Positions 33,405 through 41,441 of a stretch of 64,000 nucleotides of DNA are shown one piece after another. The notes under the pieces were generated by a model. That model did not search any database and had not been told where the DNA came from. It worked only from the letters and a program-made list of their open reading frames with translations. Source of the stretch: an uncultured Lachnospiraceae bacterium. GTDB lineage: Bacteria > Bacillota > Clostridia > Lachnospirales > Lachnospiraceae. Made by a program: the position numbers and the translations under genes. The stretch's first letter is position 1, and each line of letters opens with the position of its first letter. The DNA lies in assembly GCA_947576945.1 (NCBI GenBank), contig CANPTH010000005.1, positions 1 through 64,000 on the forward strand. Reading direction: 5' to 3'.

Positions 33405-35315
33405 ATGACAGGTGGCAGGATGGGCAGAGAGGAATTGCAGTATTGTACAATATTAAAGACGAATATTAATGTGACCAATATGGAGGATACGATCTCCTAT
33501 ATCACGGAACATCTGGAGGAATTGAGGGGGGACTACATCTGTGTCTCCAATGTCCATACGACCGTGATGGCATTTCGGGATGAGAAATACCGCAGGGTGC
33601 AGAACAGCGCGGCTATGGCGCTGCCTGACGGACAGCCGCTGTCGATCGTCAGCCGCAGGAGGGGATACCGGCAGGCACAGCGTGTACCGGGGCCGGATCT
33701 GATGCCGGCGATCCTTGATCTGTCGCAGGAGAAAGGGTACACCCATTATTTCTACGGCAGCACGGAGCAGACACTGGCGAAGCTTGAGAAGATTTTGCTG
33801 GCGAGATATCCGAAACTCAGGATCGTCGGTATGTATGCGCCGCCCTTCCGGAAGCTGACGCAGGCGGAGGATGAGGAGGCTGTCCGCAGGATCAATGACA
33901 GCGGGGCAGATTTTATATGGGTAGCGTTGGGCGCTCCGAAACAGGAAAAATGGATGTATGGGCACAGGCATAAGGTCAATGGAGTGATGATAGGGGTAGG
34001 CGCGGCTTTTGATTTCCTGGCCGGCACTACAAAACGCGCGCCCATGTGGATGCAGAAACTGTGTTTGGAGTGGGTTTTCCGTATCATGCAGGATCCGGGG
34101 CGGATGCTGCCGCGCTATCTGAATACTAATTTTGCGTTTGTCTACAATGTATGGAAAGAATCCGGAGCAGGAAACAGGAATAAACTGCGTATTGCCATGA
34201 TCGGGCATAAGCGCATTCCTTCCAGAGAGGGAGGCGTGGAGATCGTGGTGGAAGAGCTGTCAGTACGGCTGGCAGCGCTTGGACATTCCGTAGATGCCTA
34301 TAACCGGTATGGGCATCACGTGTCCGGCAGGAAGTATGACGATGAATATGGCTGGAAGGGCAGGAAATTCTACAAGGGCGTCAGGGTATATATTGTGCCC
34401 ACCTTTCAGAGAAGCAGCCTGAATGCGATCGTGTACAGCTTCTTTGCGACGATCCGGGCGCTGTTTGGCAGATATGACGTGATCCATTATCACGCGGAAG
34501 GCCCCTGCGCCATGTTGTGGATCCCGAAGCTTTTTCGCAGGAAGATCGTGGTGACTGTCCATGGTCTGGACTGGCAGCGTGCAAAATGGGGCAACCTGGC
34601 TTCCTATGTCATTAAATTCGGAGAGAAGATGGCGGCAAAATATGCGGATGAAGTGATCGTGCTGTCCGAGAATGTGCGGCAGTATTTTGCGGATACCTAC
34701 CATAGAACGGTTACCTATATCCCGAATGGGATTACCAGACCGGCGCAGAGGGACGTACAAATGATCCGGGAGAAATACGGTCTGGAAAAGGACGGCTATT
34801 TCCTGTCATTGGGAAGGATCGTGCCGGAAAAGGGGGTACATTATCTGATCGAGGCGTTTGCAGGCCTGGATACGGATAAGAAGCTGGTGATCGCCGGCGG
34901 CAACAGTCAGGCTGTAGGATATATGGAACAGATCCACCGCATGGCTGCGCAGGATAAGCGCGTGATCATGACGGACTTCGTGCAGGGACAGATCCTGGAG
35001 GAGCTGTATTCCAATGCGTATGGGTTCGTGCTGCCCAGCGATGTGGAGGGCATGGCGCTCACGCTGTTAGAGGCAATGAGCTATGGAGATTGCTGCCTGG
35101 TCAGTGATATCTGTGAGAATACGGAAGTTGTGGAAGATAAGGCGCTGGTATTCCATAAGGGTGACGTGAAAGATCTGCGGGACAAGCTGGAATATATGCT
35201 GAACAATCCGGAGACGGTGCGGGAATATGGAAGGCAGAGTGCAGACTTTATCTGTGGTAAATATAACTGGGATCAGGTTGTGGAAGAGACCCTTGCAGTT
35301 TACAGAAATGTTTAA
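33405..35315 (+). CDS. Fused glycosyltransferase: GT26 (WecG/TagA/CpsF) plus GT4
   Basis: 636 residues (ATG 33405; ATG 33420 is an alternative). Residues about 8-250 are a complete GT26 domain: NVHTTVMAFRDE, ALPDGQPLSIV, VALGAPKQEKWM and GVGAAFDFLAGTTKRAP. GT26 enzymes add the second sugar to an undecaprenyl-diphosphate primer, often ManNAc(A). Residues about 262-636 are a complete GT4: IPSREGGVEIVVEELSVRLA, SLGRIVPEKGVHYL, LPSDVEGMALTLLEAMSYG. The frame is uninterrupted with an intact linker, so this is a true fusion, possibly adding the second and third sugars in succession. Confidence 0.85.
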   Translation: MTGGRMGREELQYCTILKTNINVTNMEDTISYITEHLEELRGDYICVSNVHTTVMAFRDEKYRRVQNSAAMALPDGQPLSIVSRRRGYRQAQRVPGPDLMPAILDLSQEKGYTHYFYGSTEQTLAKLEKILLARYPKLRIVGMYAPPFRKLTQAEDEEAVRRINDSGADFIWVALGAPKQEKWMYGHRHKVNGVMIGVGAAFDFLAGTTKRAPMWMQKLCLEWVFRIMQDPGRMLPRYLNTNFAFVYNVWKESGAGNRNKLRIAMIGHKRIPSREGGVEIVVEELSVRLAALGHSVDAYNRYGHHVSGRKYDDEYGWKGRKFYKGVRVYIVPTFQRSSLNAIVYSFFATIRALFGRYDVIHYHAEGPCAMLWIPKLFRRKIVVTVHGLDWQRAKWGNLASYVIKFGEKMAAKYADEVIVLSENVRQYFADTYHRTVTYIPNGITRPAQRDVQMIREKYGLEKDGYFLSLGRIVPEKGVHYLIEAFAGLDTDKKLVIAGGNSQAVGYMEQIHRMAAQDKRVIMTDFVQGQILEELYSNAYGFVLPSDVEGMALTLLEAMSYGDCCLVSDICENTEVVEDKALVFHKGDVKDLRDKLEYMLNNPETVREYGRQSADFICGKYNWDQVVEETLAVYRNV

Positions 35316-35354
35316 GAGAATACCCAAAAGGCGGGCATTGAGCGGGGTGCTGGG

Positions 35355-36635
35355 ATGAAGATTTTGATGGTGAATAAGTTCCTCTATCCGAACGGCGGAT
35401 CGGAGACCTATATATTCAGGCTGGGAGAACAGTTACAGAAGATGGGGCATGAGGTGCAGTATTTCGGCATGGAGCATGCAGGCCGGATCGTGGGCAACCG
35501 CATAGACTGTTACACCTCTGACATGGACTTCCATACAGGGGGACTGACGAAACTGCTGTATCCTTTTCGCATTATCTATTCCGGTGAGGCGAAGAGAAAG
35601 ATGAGGCGTGTCCTGGAAGATTTCAGGCCGGATGTGGTGCACCTTAACAATATCAACTTCCAGCTGACTCCCTCGATCATTTATGCCGCTCGTGCGTATG
35701 AGAGGAGAAGCAGGAAACGGATCAGGATTGTATATACGGCCCATGATTATCAGTGGGTGTGCCCCAACCATATGATGAGGATTCCGGCAAGCAGAGAGAT
35801 CTGCTTCGCCTGCCGGGGCGGTGATTTCATACAGTGCAGTAAGAACCGCTGTATCCATAATTCCAGAGTGAAGAGTATCCTGGGGACGGTGGAGGCAAAA
35901 TATTACGCGCTGCGTAAGACGTACGGCCTGGTTGATGTGATCGTCTGTCCCAGTGAGTTTATGAAGAAACAGCTGGATACCGATCCGCTGCTGGCGGATA
36001 AGACGGTCATGATGCACAATTTTATCGAAGCGGACGGATACGGCCGGGATAAGACAAAGCGCAGACATGGGCGAAAGGGAAGTCACGACCGGAGTACGAC
36101 GGATATTCCCGCAGAGTCCGCGGGAGATTATGTGCTGTATTTTGGACGGTTTTCCGAGGAAAAGGGTACGCAGACCCTGCTGAAGGCCTGCCATGCGCTG
36201 CCGGATATTCCCTTCGTCTTTGCGGGGACAGGACCGCTGACAGACAAAGTGGAACAGGCGGCTAATGTGAAAAACGTTGGTTTCGTGACCGGAGAAGCGC
36301 TGCGGGAACTGATTGCCGGGGCCAGGTTCAGCGTCTATCCGTCCGAGTGGTATGAGAATTGTCCGTTTTCGGTCATGGAGTCCCAGGCTTACGGTACGCC
36401 TGTGCTGGCTTCCGACCTGGGCGGCGCTCCGGAACTGGTGCAGTCCGGCAGGACGGGAGAACTGTTCCGCGGCGGCGACGTGCAGGATCTCACGGAACAT
36501 ATCAGAGAAATGTGGGAAAACCGGGAATTATGCAGGGAATACAGAGAACACTGCAAAAATATTAATTTTGACACAGCGGCGGAGTATTGTGCTAAAATAG
36601 TAAGGAACGTGTATGGAAGAACGGATTCAGTATAA
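35355..36635 (+). CDS. Glycosyltransferase family 4 (copy 3), with Cys-rich insertion
   Basis: 426 residues. MKILMVNKFLYPNGGSETYI opens the acceptor domain; YFGRFSEEKGTQTLL and YPSEWYENCPFSVMESQAYGTPV mark the donor site. Between them (about 130-170) lies a stretch with cysteines in CPNHM, CFAC and C-x-x-x-x-C spacing, known in a GT4 subgroup and perhaps a small metal site. A basic loop (KTKRRHGRKG) follows. Ends inside the next gene: 23 bases overlap with the acyltransferase, so the two are coupled. Confidence 0.82.
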   Translation: MKILMVNKFLYPNGGSETYIFRLGEQLQKMGHEVQYFGMEHAGRIVGNRIDCYTSDMDFHTGGLTKLLYPFRIIYSGEAKRKMRRVLEDFRPDVVHLNNINFQLTPSIIYAARAYERRSRKRIRIVYTAHDYQWVCPNHMMRIPASREICFACRGGDFIQCSKNRCIHNSRVKSILGTVEAKYYALRKTYGLVDVIVCPSEFMKKQLDTDPLLADKTVMMHNFIEADGYGRDKTKRRHGRKGSHDRSTTDIPAESAGDYVLYFGRFSEEKGTQTLLKACHALPDIPFVFAGTGPLTDKVEQAANVKNVGFVTGEALRELIAGARFSVYPSEWYENCPFSVMESQAYGTPVLASDLGGAPELVQSGRTGELFRGGDVQDLTEHIREMWENRELCREYREHCKNINFDTAAEYCAKIVRNVYGRTDSV

Positions 36636-37635
36636 TGGCATAGATGTTATCAAGTTTATCATGGCGGTATTTGTCGTGGTGCTTCATACCCATCCGCTTG
36701 AAGGAATAAGCGAACCGTTGAACTTTCTTCTATCCGATGTGATCGGCAGGGCGGCGGTTCCCTTTTTCTTTGCTGCGACCGGGTTTCTTCTGGAGCAGAA
36801 GATGACAGGCGCCAGGGGGCAGACGCGGGAAGTCGTCTGCGGATATGTGCGCAGGATATTGAGCCTGTATGTGATCTGGACGCTCATCTATCTGCCCATC
36901 ATCGTCTGGGATAAGCTCATTGACGGACAGGGTTCTTTGCAGCATGGGATCTTTACCATGCTGCGTGATTTCCTGTTTGCGGGTTCCTATGCACATTTGT
37001 GGTATCTTCCGGCGGCGGCGGCAGGTGTGCTCCTGACTGCCGTGCTTACGAAATATACCAAAGAGCGGAATGCGGCAGCGCTTCTGCTGCTCCTTTTTGG
37101 TATGGGCCTGCTTACCCAGTCTTATTTCGGCCTGCTCAAGAACATCCTGCCCGGCGATGGTGTCATGTGGCAGGCGATGAAGGCGGTGAAGAAGATCATG
37201 GTTACCTGCCGGAACGGTATTTTCTTTGGCAGCATTTTTATTTATATGGGCAAATGGATCGCAGGACATAAGATCAGGCTTGGCGGCGGCGTGACGGCTG
37301 CCGGGCTTATTGTGTCAACGGCGCTTCTTGCGATGGAAGAGAGGTATTTAAGGGAGAGCGGTTTTGTGCGGGAGCAGGATATGTATCTTATGCTGCTGCC
37401 GACGGCTTTCTTTCTGACATTGGCTGCCATACAGCTGCCGGTGAAGGCAGACACGGGTTTTCTCAGGAAAATGAGCATGAATATTTTTTACGTTCATATG
37501 ATATTCAAGTTTATTTACAGGAAGATTGTGCAGAATAATAATGGAAGCAATGTGGGATTGTTTTTGACTACGTTGACAGGAGCTGTTATCATAGCTTATG
37601 TAATGTACCGGGTAGAGACAAAGAGCAGGAAGTAA
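36613..37635 (+). CDS. Acyltransferase-3 family membrane protein
   Basis: 340 residues with about ten helices. YNGIDVIKFIMAVFVVVLHTHP (its His near residue 25) and PFFFAATGFLLEQK are the family's N-terminal blocks; LWYLPAAAAGVL follows. These proteins move acetyl or other acyl groups from the cytoplasm to exported glycan, often with an SGNH domain; the separate SGNH protein at 5666 could supply it. The ATG at 36613 lies within the GT4 gene, after aaggaac. Likely O-acetylates the polysaccharide. Confidence 0.8.
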   Translation: MEERIQYNGIDVIKFIMAVFVVVLHTHPLEGISEPLNFLLSDVIGRAAVPFFFAATGFLLEQKMTGARGQTREVVCGYVRRILSLYVIWTLIYLPIIVWDKLIDGQGSLQHGIFTMLRDFLFAGSYAHLWYLPAAAAGVLLTAVLTKYTKERNAAALLLLLFGMGLLTQSYFGLLKNILPGDGVMWQAMKAVKKIMVTCRNGIFFGSIFIYMGKWIAGHKIRLGGGVTAAGLIVSTALLAMEERYLRESGFVREQDMYLMLLPTAFFLTLAAIQLPVKADTGFLRKMSMNIFYVHMIFKFIYRKIVQNNNGSNVGLFLTTLTGAVIIAYVMYRVETKSRK

Positions 37636-37647
37636 GGAGAAGAGACA

Positions 37648-38646
37648 ATGTCAAAAAGAACTCTGTATGGAACCGTCATTGTAACCTACAGGTGCAATGC
37701 GCGCTGTAATATGTGCGACTGTTTCAGGGATCCTACCAGACCGGATGAGGAGATCACGCTGGAGGATATCAAGAAGCTGCCTGAAATGGCGTTCACGAAT
37801 ATCACCGGCGGAGAGCCGTTCATCAGACAGGATATACCCGATATCGTGCGGGAGCTGTACAAGAAATCTGACAGGATCGTCATATCTACAAACGGCTATT
37901 TTACGGACAGGATCATTGCTCTGTGCAGGCAATTTCCGAAAGTGGGCATCCGTATCAGTATAGAAGGGCTGCAGGCTACCAACGATGCGATTCGGGGAAT
38001 TCCTGACGGATTCAACAGGGGATACCAGACTTTAAAGACGCTGGTGGAGATGAAGCACCCGGATGTGGGCTTTGGTATGACGGTGCAGGATATGAACTGT
38101 GAAGACCTGGTTCCGCTTTACAATATAGCCAACGATATGGGGATGGAGTTTGCGACGGCAACGCTGCACAACTCCTTCTATTTCAGGAAGACCGATAACA
38201 GGATTGATGATAAATATAAAGTGGCGCAGAACTTCGAGAAGCTGATCAATGAACTTTTGAAGAGCAAATCTCCGAAGAAATGGTTCCGCGCGTATTTCAA
38301 CCACGGATTGATCAATTATATTTATGGCAATAAGCGGCTTTTGCCCTGTGATATGTCCAGGAATGCGTTCTTCATCGATCCGTTCTGTGATGTGATCCCC
38401 TGCAACGGCATGGAGAAAAAGGCCGTCATGGGGAACCTGAAGGAACAAAGCTGGGAAGAACTGTGGAATTCGGATCAGGCGCGCAGGGTAAGGGAGTGTA
38501 CGAGGAAATGCGAAAGAAACTGCTGGATGATCGGTTCCGCATCGCCGGCAATGCACAAATATATCTGGGTACCCGGATGGTGGGTGATCAGGCATAAATT
38601 TCTCAAAGGCGGCAGGTACAGCTTAAAGGAGAACAAATTTATATGA
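37648..38646 (+). CDS. Radical SAM / SPASM-type protein
   Basis: 332 residues. Cys16-x3-Cys20-x2-Cys23 (YRCNARCNMC) binds the SAM-cleaving 4Fe-4S cluster; NITGGEPFIR is the GGE motif, and ISIEGLQATND is also typical. The C-terminal part has several cysteines (LPCDMS, FCDVIPCNG, ECTRKCERNCW), consistent with a SPASM-type auxiliary cluster. Substrate unknown; relatives modify peptides, aminoglycosides or sugars. Here it sits between an acyltransferase and a GT4, with AAGGAG ahead of the ATG and an ATGA overlap at its end. Modification of a sugar or its substituent is a guess from context. Confidence 0.82.
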   Translation: MSKRTLYGTVIVTYRCNARCNMCDCFRDPTRPDEEITLEDIKKLPEMAFTNITGGEPFIRQDIPDIVRELYKKSDRIVISTNGYFTDRIIALCRQFPKVGIRISIEGLQATNDAIRGIPDGFNRGYQTLKTLVEMKHPDVGFGMTVQDMNCEDLVPLYNIANDMGMEFATATLHNSFYFRKTDNRIDDKYKVAQNFEKLINELLKSKSPKKWFRAYFNHGLINYIYGNKRLLPCDMSRNAFFIDPFCDVIPCNGMEKKAVMGNLKEQSWEELWNSDQARRVRECTRKCERNCWMIGSASPAMHKYIWVPGWWVIRHKFLKGGRYSLKENKFI

Positions 38647-39833
38647 AATTTCTGTATGTAGCCCCACGGTATCATACCAACCAGATGGATATCATGAAAG
38701 GGCTGATAGAACATGGCCATGAGGTCTGTTTTATCAGCCACTATGCCGCCATCATAGAGGATTATTCCTATGTGACGCCGATCGTGCTGGGGTATTCGAA
38801 GCTGTATAAGATACTGGATTATCTGTATGTAAAGGTGATCCGCCGGAAAGATCCTGAGGCGATCGTATTCAAGATACAGCATGGCTTTCCGCCGGTGCGC
38901 AGACTGAAGAAGATCATTGCCCGGTTTGAACCTGACGTGGTGATCCTGCGGGAGCGGTCCGTCTATTCCATGGCGGCCTTTCTGCTCTGCAAAAGGAGAG
39001 GGTATCCGTGTATCCTCTATAATCAGAATCCGCTGTGGTCGGAACCGGAGAAAAGGGATCTTGCGCATCGCGTTGTGCGCAGGTTGTCCCCGGCATTGAG
39101 AATGACACCTGTTATGGGCGTCAAAAGGCAGGGAACCTCCATTAAGGACAATGACTGTTTCGTTCCTTTCGTGGTGGACCCGCAGCGTGCGCCCGGGGAG
39201 AGATCTTACTTTGCGGGTGACAGGATACATATTCTCTGCATCGGCAAATATGAGATCAGAAAGCATCATCTTATGCTGCTGCAGGCGGTGGAGGAGCTGT
39301 TTGGCTCCGGCGGACCGTCCGCAGACGAACGGATTCACGTAACCCTGATCGGGGAAGCGACGAATCATTTTCAGAAGGAATACTTAAGGCAGGTCCGGCA
39401 GTATGTGAAGGAGCATCGGATGGAAGAGATGGTGACGGTGAAGACCAATCTGCCCCGCAGTGCGATGGAAGCAGAGTATCTGGAGGCGGATATTTATGTG
39501 CTTCCCAGTACAAGGGAGATGGCGTCGGTATCTCAGCTGGAGGCTATGAGCTATTCACTGCCGGTGATCTGCAGCGACAAAAACGGAACGGCCTGTTATG
39601 TGGAAGACGGGGTGACAGGATACCTGTTCAAAGACTGCAGTCAGGAAGATCTGCAGGACAAACTGGGCAGCCTGCTTGCAGACCGCAGGAAGATCAGGGA
39701 GATGGGAGCGGCAGGGTATCAGTCGCTTGTGGAGAAGTACAATTTTGATCATTACTATAATGCAGTTATGATGATGCGGGATAAGATGCTGCATCAGCAT
39801 GGCATGGAGACAGGCACTGCCTGGAAAGGTTGA
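38643..39833 (+). CDS. Glycosyltransferase family 4 (copy 4)
   Basis: 396 residues. MKFLYVAPRYHTNQMDIMKGL with LIEHGHEVCFIS at the N-terminus; CIGKYEIRKHHLMLLQAVEELF begins the donor domain; LPSTREMASVSQLEAMSYSLPVIC (quoted in two parts: LPSTREMAS and QLEAMSYSLPVIC) is the donor-binding block with its Glu pair. The start overlaps the radical SAM stop by four bases, so the two proteins are made together and may act on the same sugar. Cytoplasmic-face enzyme. Confidence 0.82.
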   Translation: MKFLYVAPRYHTNQMDIMKGLIEHGHEVCFISHYAAIIEDYSYVTPIVLGYSKLYKILDYLYVKVIRRKDPEAIVFKIQHGFPPVRRLKKIIARFEPDVVILRERSVYSMAAFLLCKRRGYPCILYNQNPLWSEPEKRDLAHRVVRRLSPALRMTPVMGVKRQGTSIKDNDCFVPFVVDPQRAPGERSYFAGDRIHILCIGKYEIRKHHLMLLQAVEELFGSGGPSADERIHVTLIGEATNHFQKEYLRQVRQYVKEHRMEEMVTVKTNLPRSAMEAEYLEADIYVLPSTREMASVSQLEAMSYSLPVICSDKNGTACYVEDGVTGYLFKDCSQEDLQDKLGSLLADRRKIREMGAAGYQSLVEKYNFDHYYNAVMMMRDKMLHQHGMETGTAWKG

Positions 39834-39846
39834 CCGTGTACAGGAA

Positions 39847-40725
39847 ATGAAACGAAAGATCAAGGATATTCTGGCGGCGATAGTCTATTTTCTATATGAG
39901 AAGGACATCCTGCATAATAAAATACGGGTGCATACCATTGAAGAGACGATTGACGAGCTTTTGCAGACCGAGAAGAGCATGGTCCGCTTCGGCGACGGAG
40001 AGATTGTGATGATCAAGGGGGTTGACCTGATGCTGCAGAAGGCTTCCCCGGAGATCGGCGAGGGGCTGGCCAGGATACTGGCATATCCGGACGACAATCT
40101 GCTGGTGACGATCCCGGGTATTTTTGATACGCTGTCCGACCACCATAAGGCGAGCAGACAGTTCTGGAAGGATCATCTTCTTTTCTGCCGCAGGACTTAT
40201 GAACAATATTGTGACCCGAACCGGATCTACTATACGACTTTCGTTTCGCGCTGCTATTATTTTGCCGGCGACCGGACGAATTGCGGCAGATGGTTTGCAA
40301 AAATAAGGAAAATATGGGAAAATAGAGACATTGTGATCGTGGAAGGGACGAAAACGCACAATGGCGTCGGAAATAACCTGTTTGACAGCGCCCGTTCCGT
40401 TGAGCGGATCATCTGTCCCCCCAGTGATGCTTATGGGGCGTTACATGAGATTACCGAGGCGTGTATGCAGTATGGAAAGGACAGGATGTTCCTCCTGTCT
40501 GTCGGTGTGGCCGCCAAGTTTCTGGCGGTGGAACTGTTCCGGAAGGGATACCGTGTACTGGATATCGGCAATATGGATCTGGAATATGAGTGGTATGTGC
40601 GCGGGGTCTCCGGTAAGATACCGCTTAATAAGCATGATATCACCGGGGAGGAAGCGAACCGTAAGGCGGCAGTGCATAACAGGGAGTATGCGGAATATTT
40701 AGGGCAGGTGAAGCGCTGGCTATAG
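39847..40725 (+). CDS. GT-D fold glycosyltransferase (DUF1792, SP_1767-like)
   Basis: 292 residues from the ATG at 39847 after acagga; the upstream in-frame ATG at 39799 lies within the GT4 gene. VRFGDGEIVMI near residue 45 is the acidic signature of GT-D enzymes such as pneumococcal DUF1792; IVEGTKTHNGVGNNLFDSA and ICPPSDAYG follow, as in the family. The pneumococcal enzyme transfers glucose to a glycoprotein glycan; here a sugar transfer to the lipid-linked repeat is more likely. No signal or membrane segment. Confidence 0.78.
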   Translation: MKRKIKDILAAIVYFLYEKDILHNKIRVHTIEETIDELLQTEKSMVRFGDGEIVMIKGVDLMLQKASPEIGEGLARILAYPDDNLLVTIPGIFDTLSDHHKASRQFWKDHLLFCRRTYEQYCDPNRIYYTTFVSRCYYFAGDRTNCGRWFAKIRKIWENRDIVIVEGTKTHNGVGNNLFDSARSVERIICPPSDAYGALHEITEACMQYGKDRMFLLSVGVAAKFLAVELFRKGYRVLDIGNMDLEYEWYVRGVSGKIPLNKHDITGEEANRKAAVHNREYAEYLGQVKRWL

Positions 40726-40797
40726 CAATATAAAGAGCGGTTCTGGATTTGTATAGCGGAATCATGGGGTGTGTGATCAACAAACGTAGAGGTAACT

Positions 40798-41373
40798 ATG
40801 ATAGACAGTAAGGAATCTTTGCGCCGGTATCTGGAACAGGACCGTCTGGCGCTTAACAGGCAGCAGGATAAGAGGCCGCGGCTGCTTCATGACGAGATCT
40901 GGAGATTTGAGATCCTGCTGCGCAAGGTGGAGTATGACATTAACTGCAGAAGCGGCATGCTGGGAAGTGTGATCAGGAAGTACCATAAGTTTCGGTTCCA
41001 TCGATTGAGTGTGCGGCTTGGATTTACGATCCCGCCCAATGTGTTTGCGGAGGGGCTTTCGATCCCGCATTATGGCACGATCGTGGTGCACGGGGGCGCC
41101 AGGGTCGGCAGAAACTGCAGGCTGCAGGAAGGCGTTACCATCGGCGCCACGGACGGCAGCCATAAGGCGGCGGTTATCGGTGACAACTGTTATTTCGGCA
41201 GCGGCGCTAAAGTGATCGGAGAAGTTACGATCGCCGATGATGTGGCTGTGGGAGCCGGGGCAGTGGTGACAAAGGATATTACGGAGGCCGGGACTACCTG
41301 GGGCGGCGTACCTGCCAGGAAGATAAGCCAGAGGGATTCGCATTGTAACCTGTGCGGAGCGCTTTTTCAATAG
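40798..41373 (+). CDS. Serine acetyltransferase-like hexapeptide O-acetyltransferase
   Basis: 191 residues. A short helical N-terminus is followed by a left-handed beta-helix of hexapeptide repeats (about 75-170). GLSIPHYGTIVVHGGARVG carries the His of the CysE family; QEGVTIGATDG, IGDNCYFGSGAKVIG and DDVAVGAGAVVTKDI follow. CysE makes O-acetylserine, but shorter CysE-like proteins in capsule loci acetylate sugars, and I favour this. Start ATG after AGAGG. The C-terminus ends in a short cysteine pair (HCNLCGALF). Confidence 0.75.
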   Translation: MIDSKESLRRYLEQDRLALNRQQDKRPRLLHDEIWRFEILLRKVEYDINCRSGMLGSVIRKYHKFRFHRLSVRLGFTIPPNVFAEGLSIPHYGTIVVHGGARVGRNCRLQEGVTIGATDGSHKAAVIGDNCYFGSGAKVIGEVTIADDVAVGAGAVVTKDITEAGTTWGGVPARKISQRDSHCNLCGALFQ

Positions 41374-41441
41374 GCTGTGAGGGCAGGTGTGAGATTAAAG
41401 GTTGCGGCAGCGATGGGCTTGATAAAGGAGAATCTGTGCGG

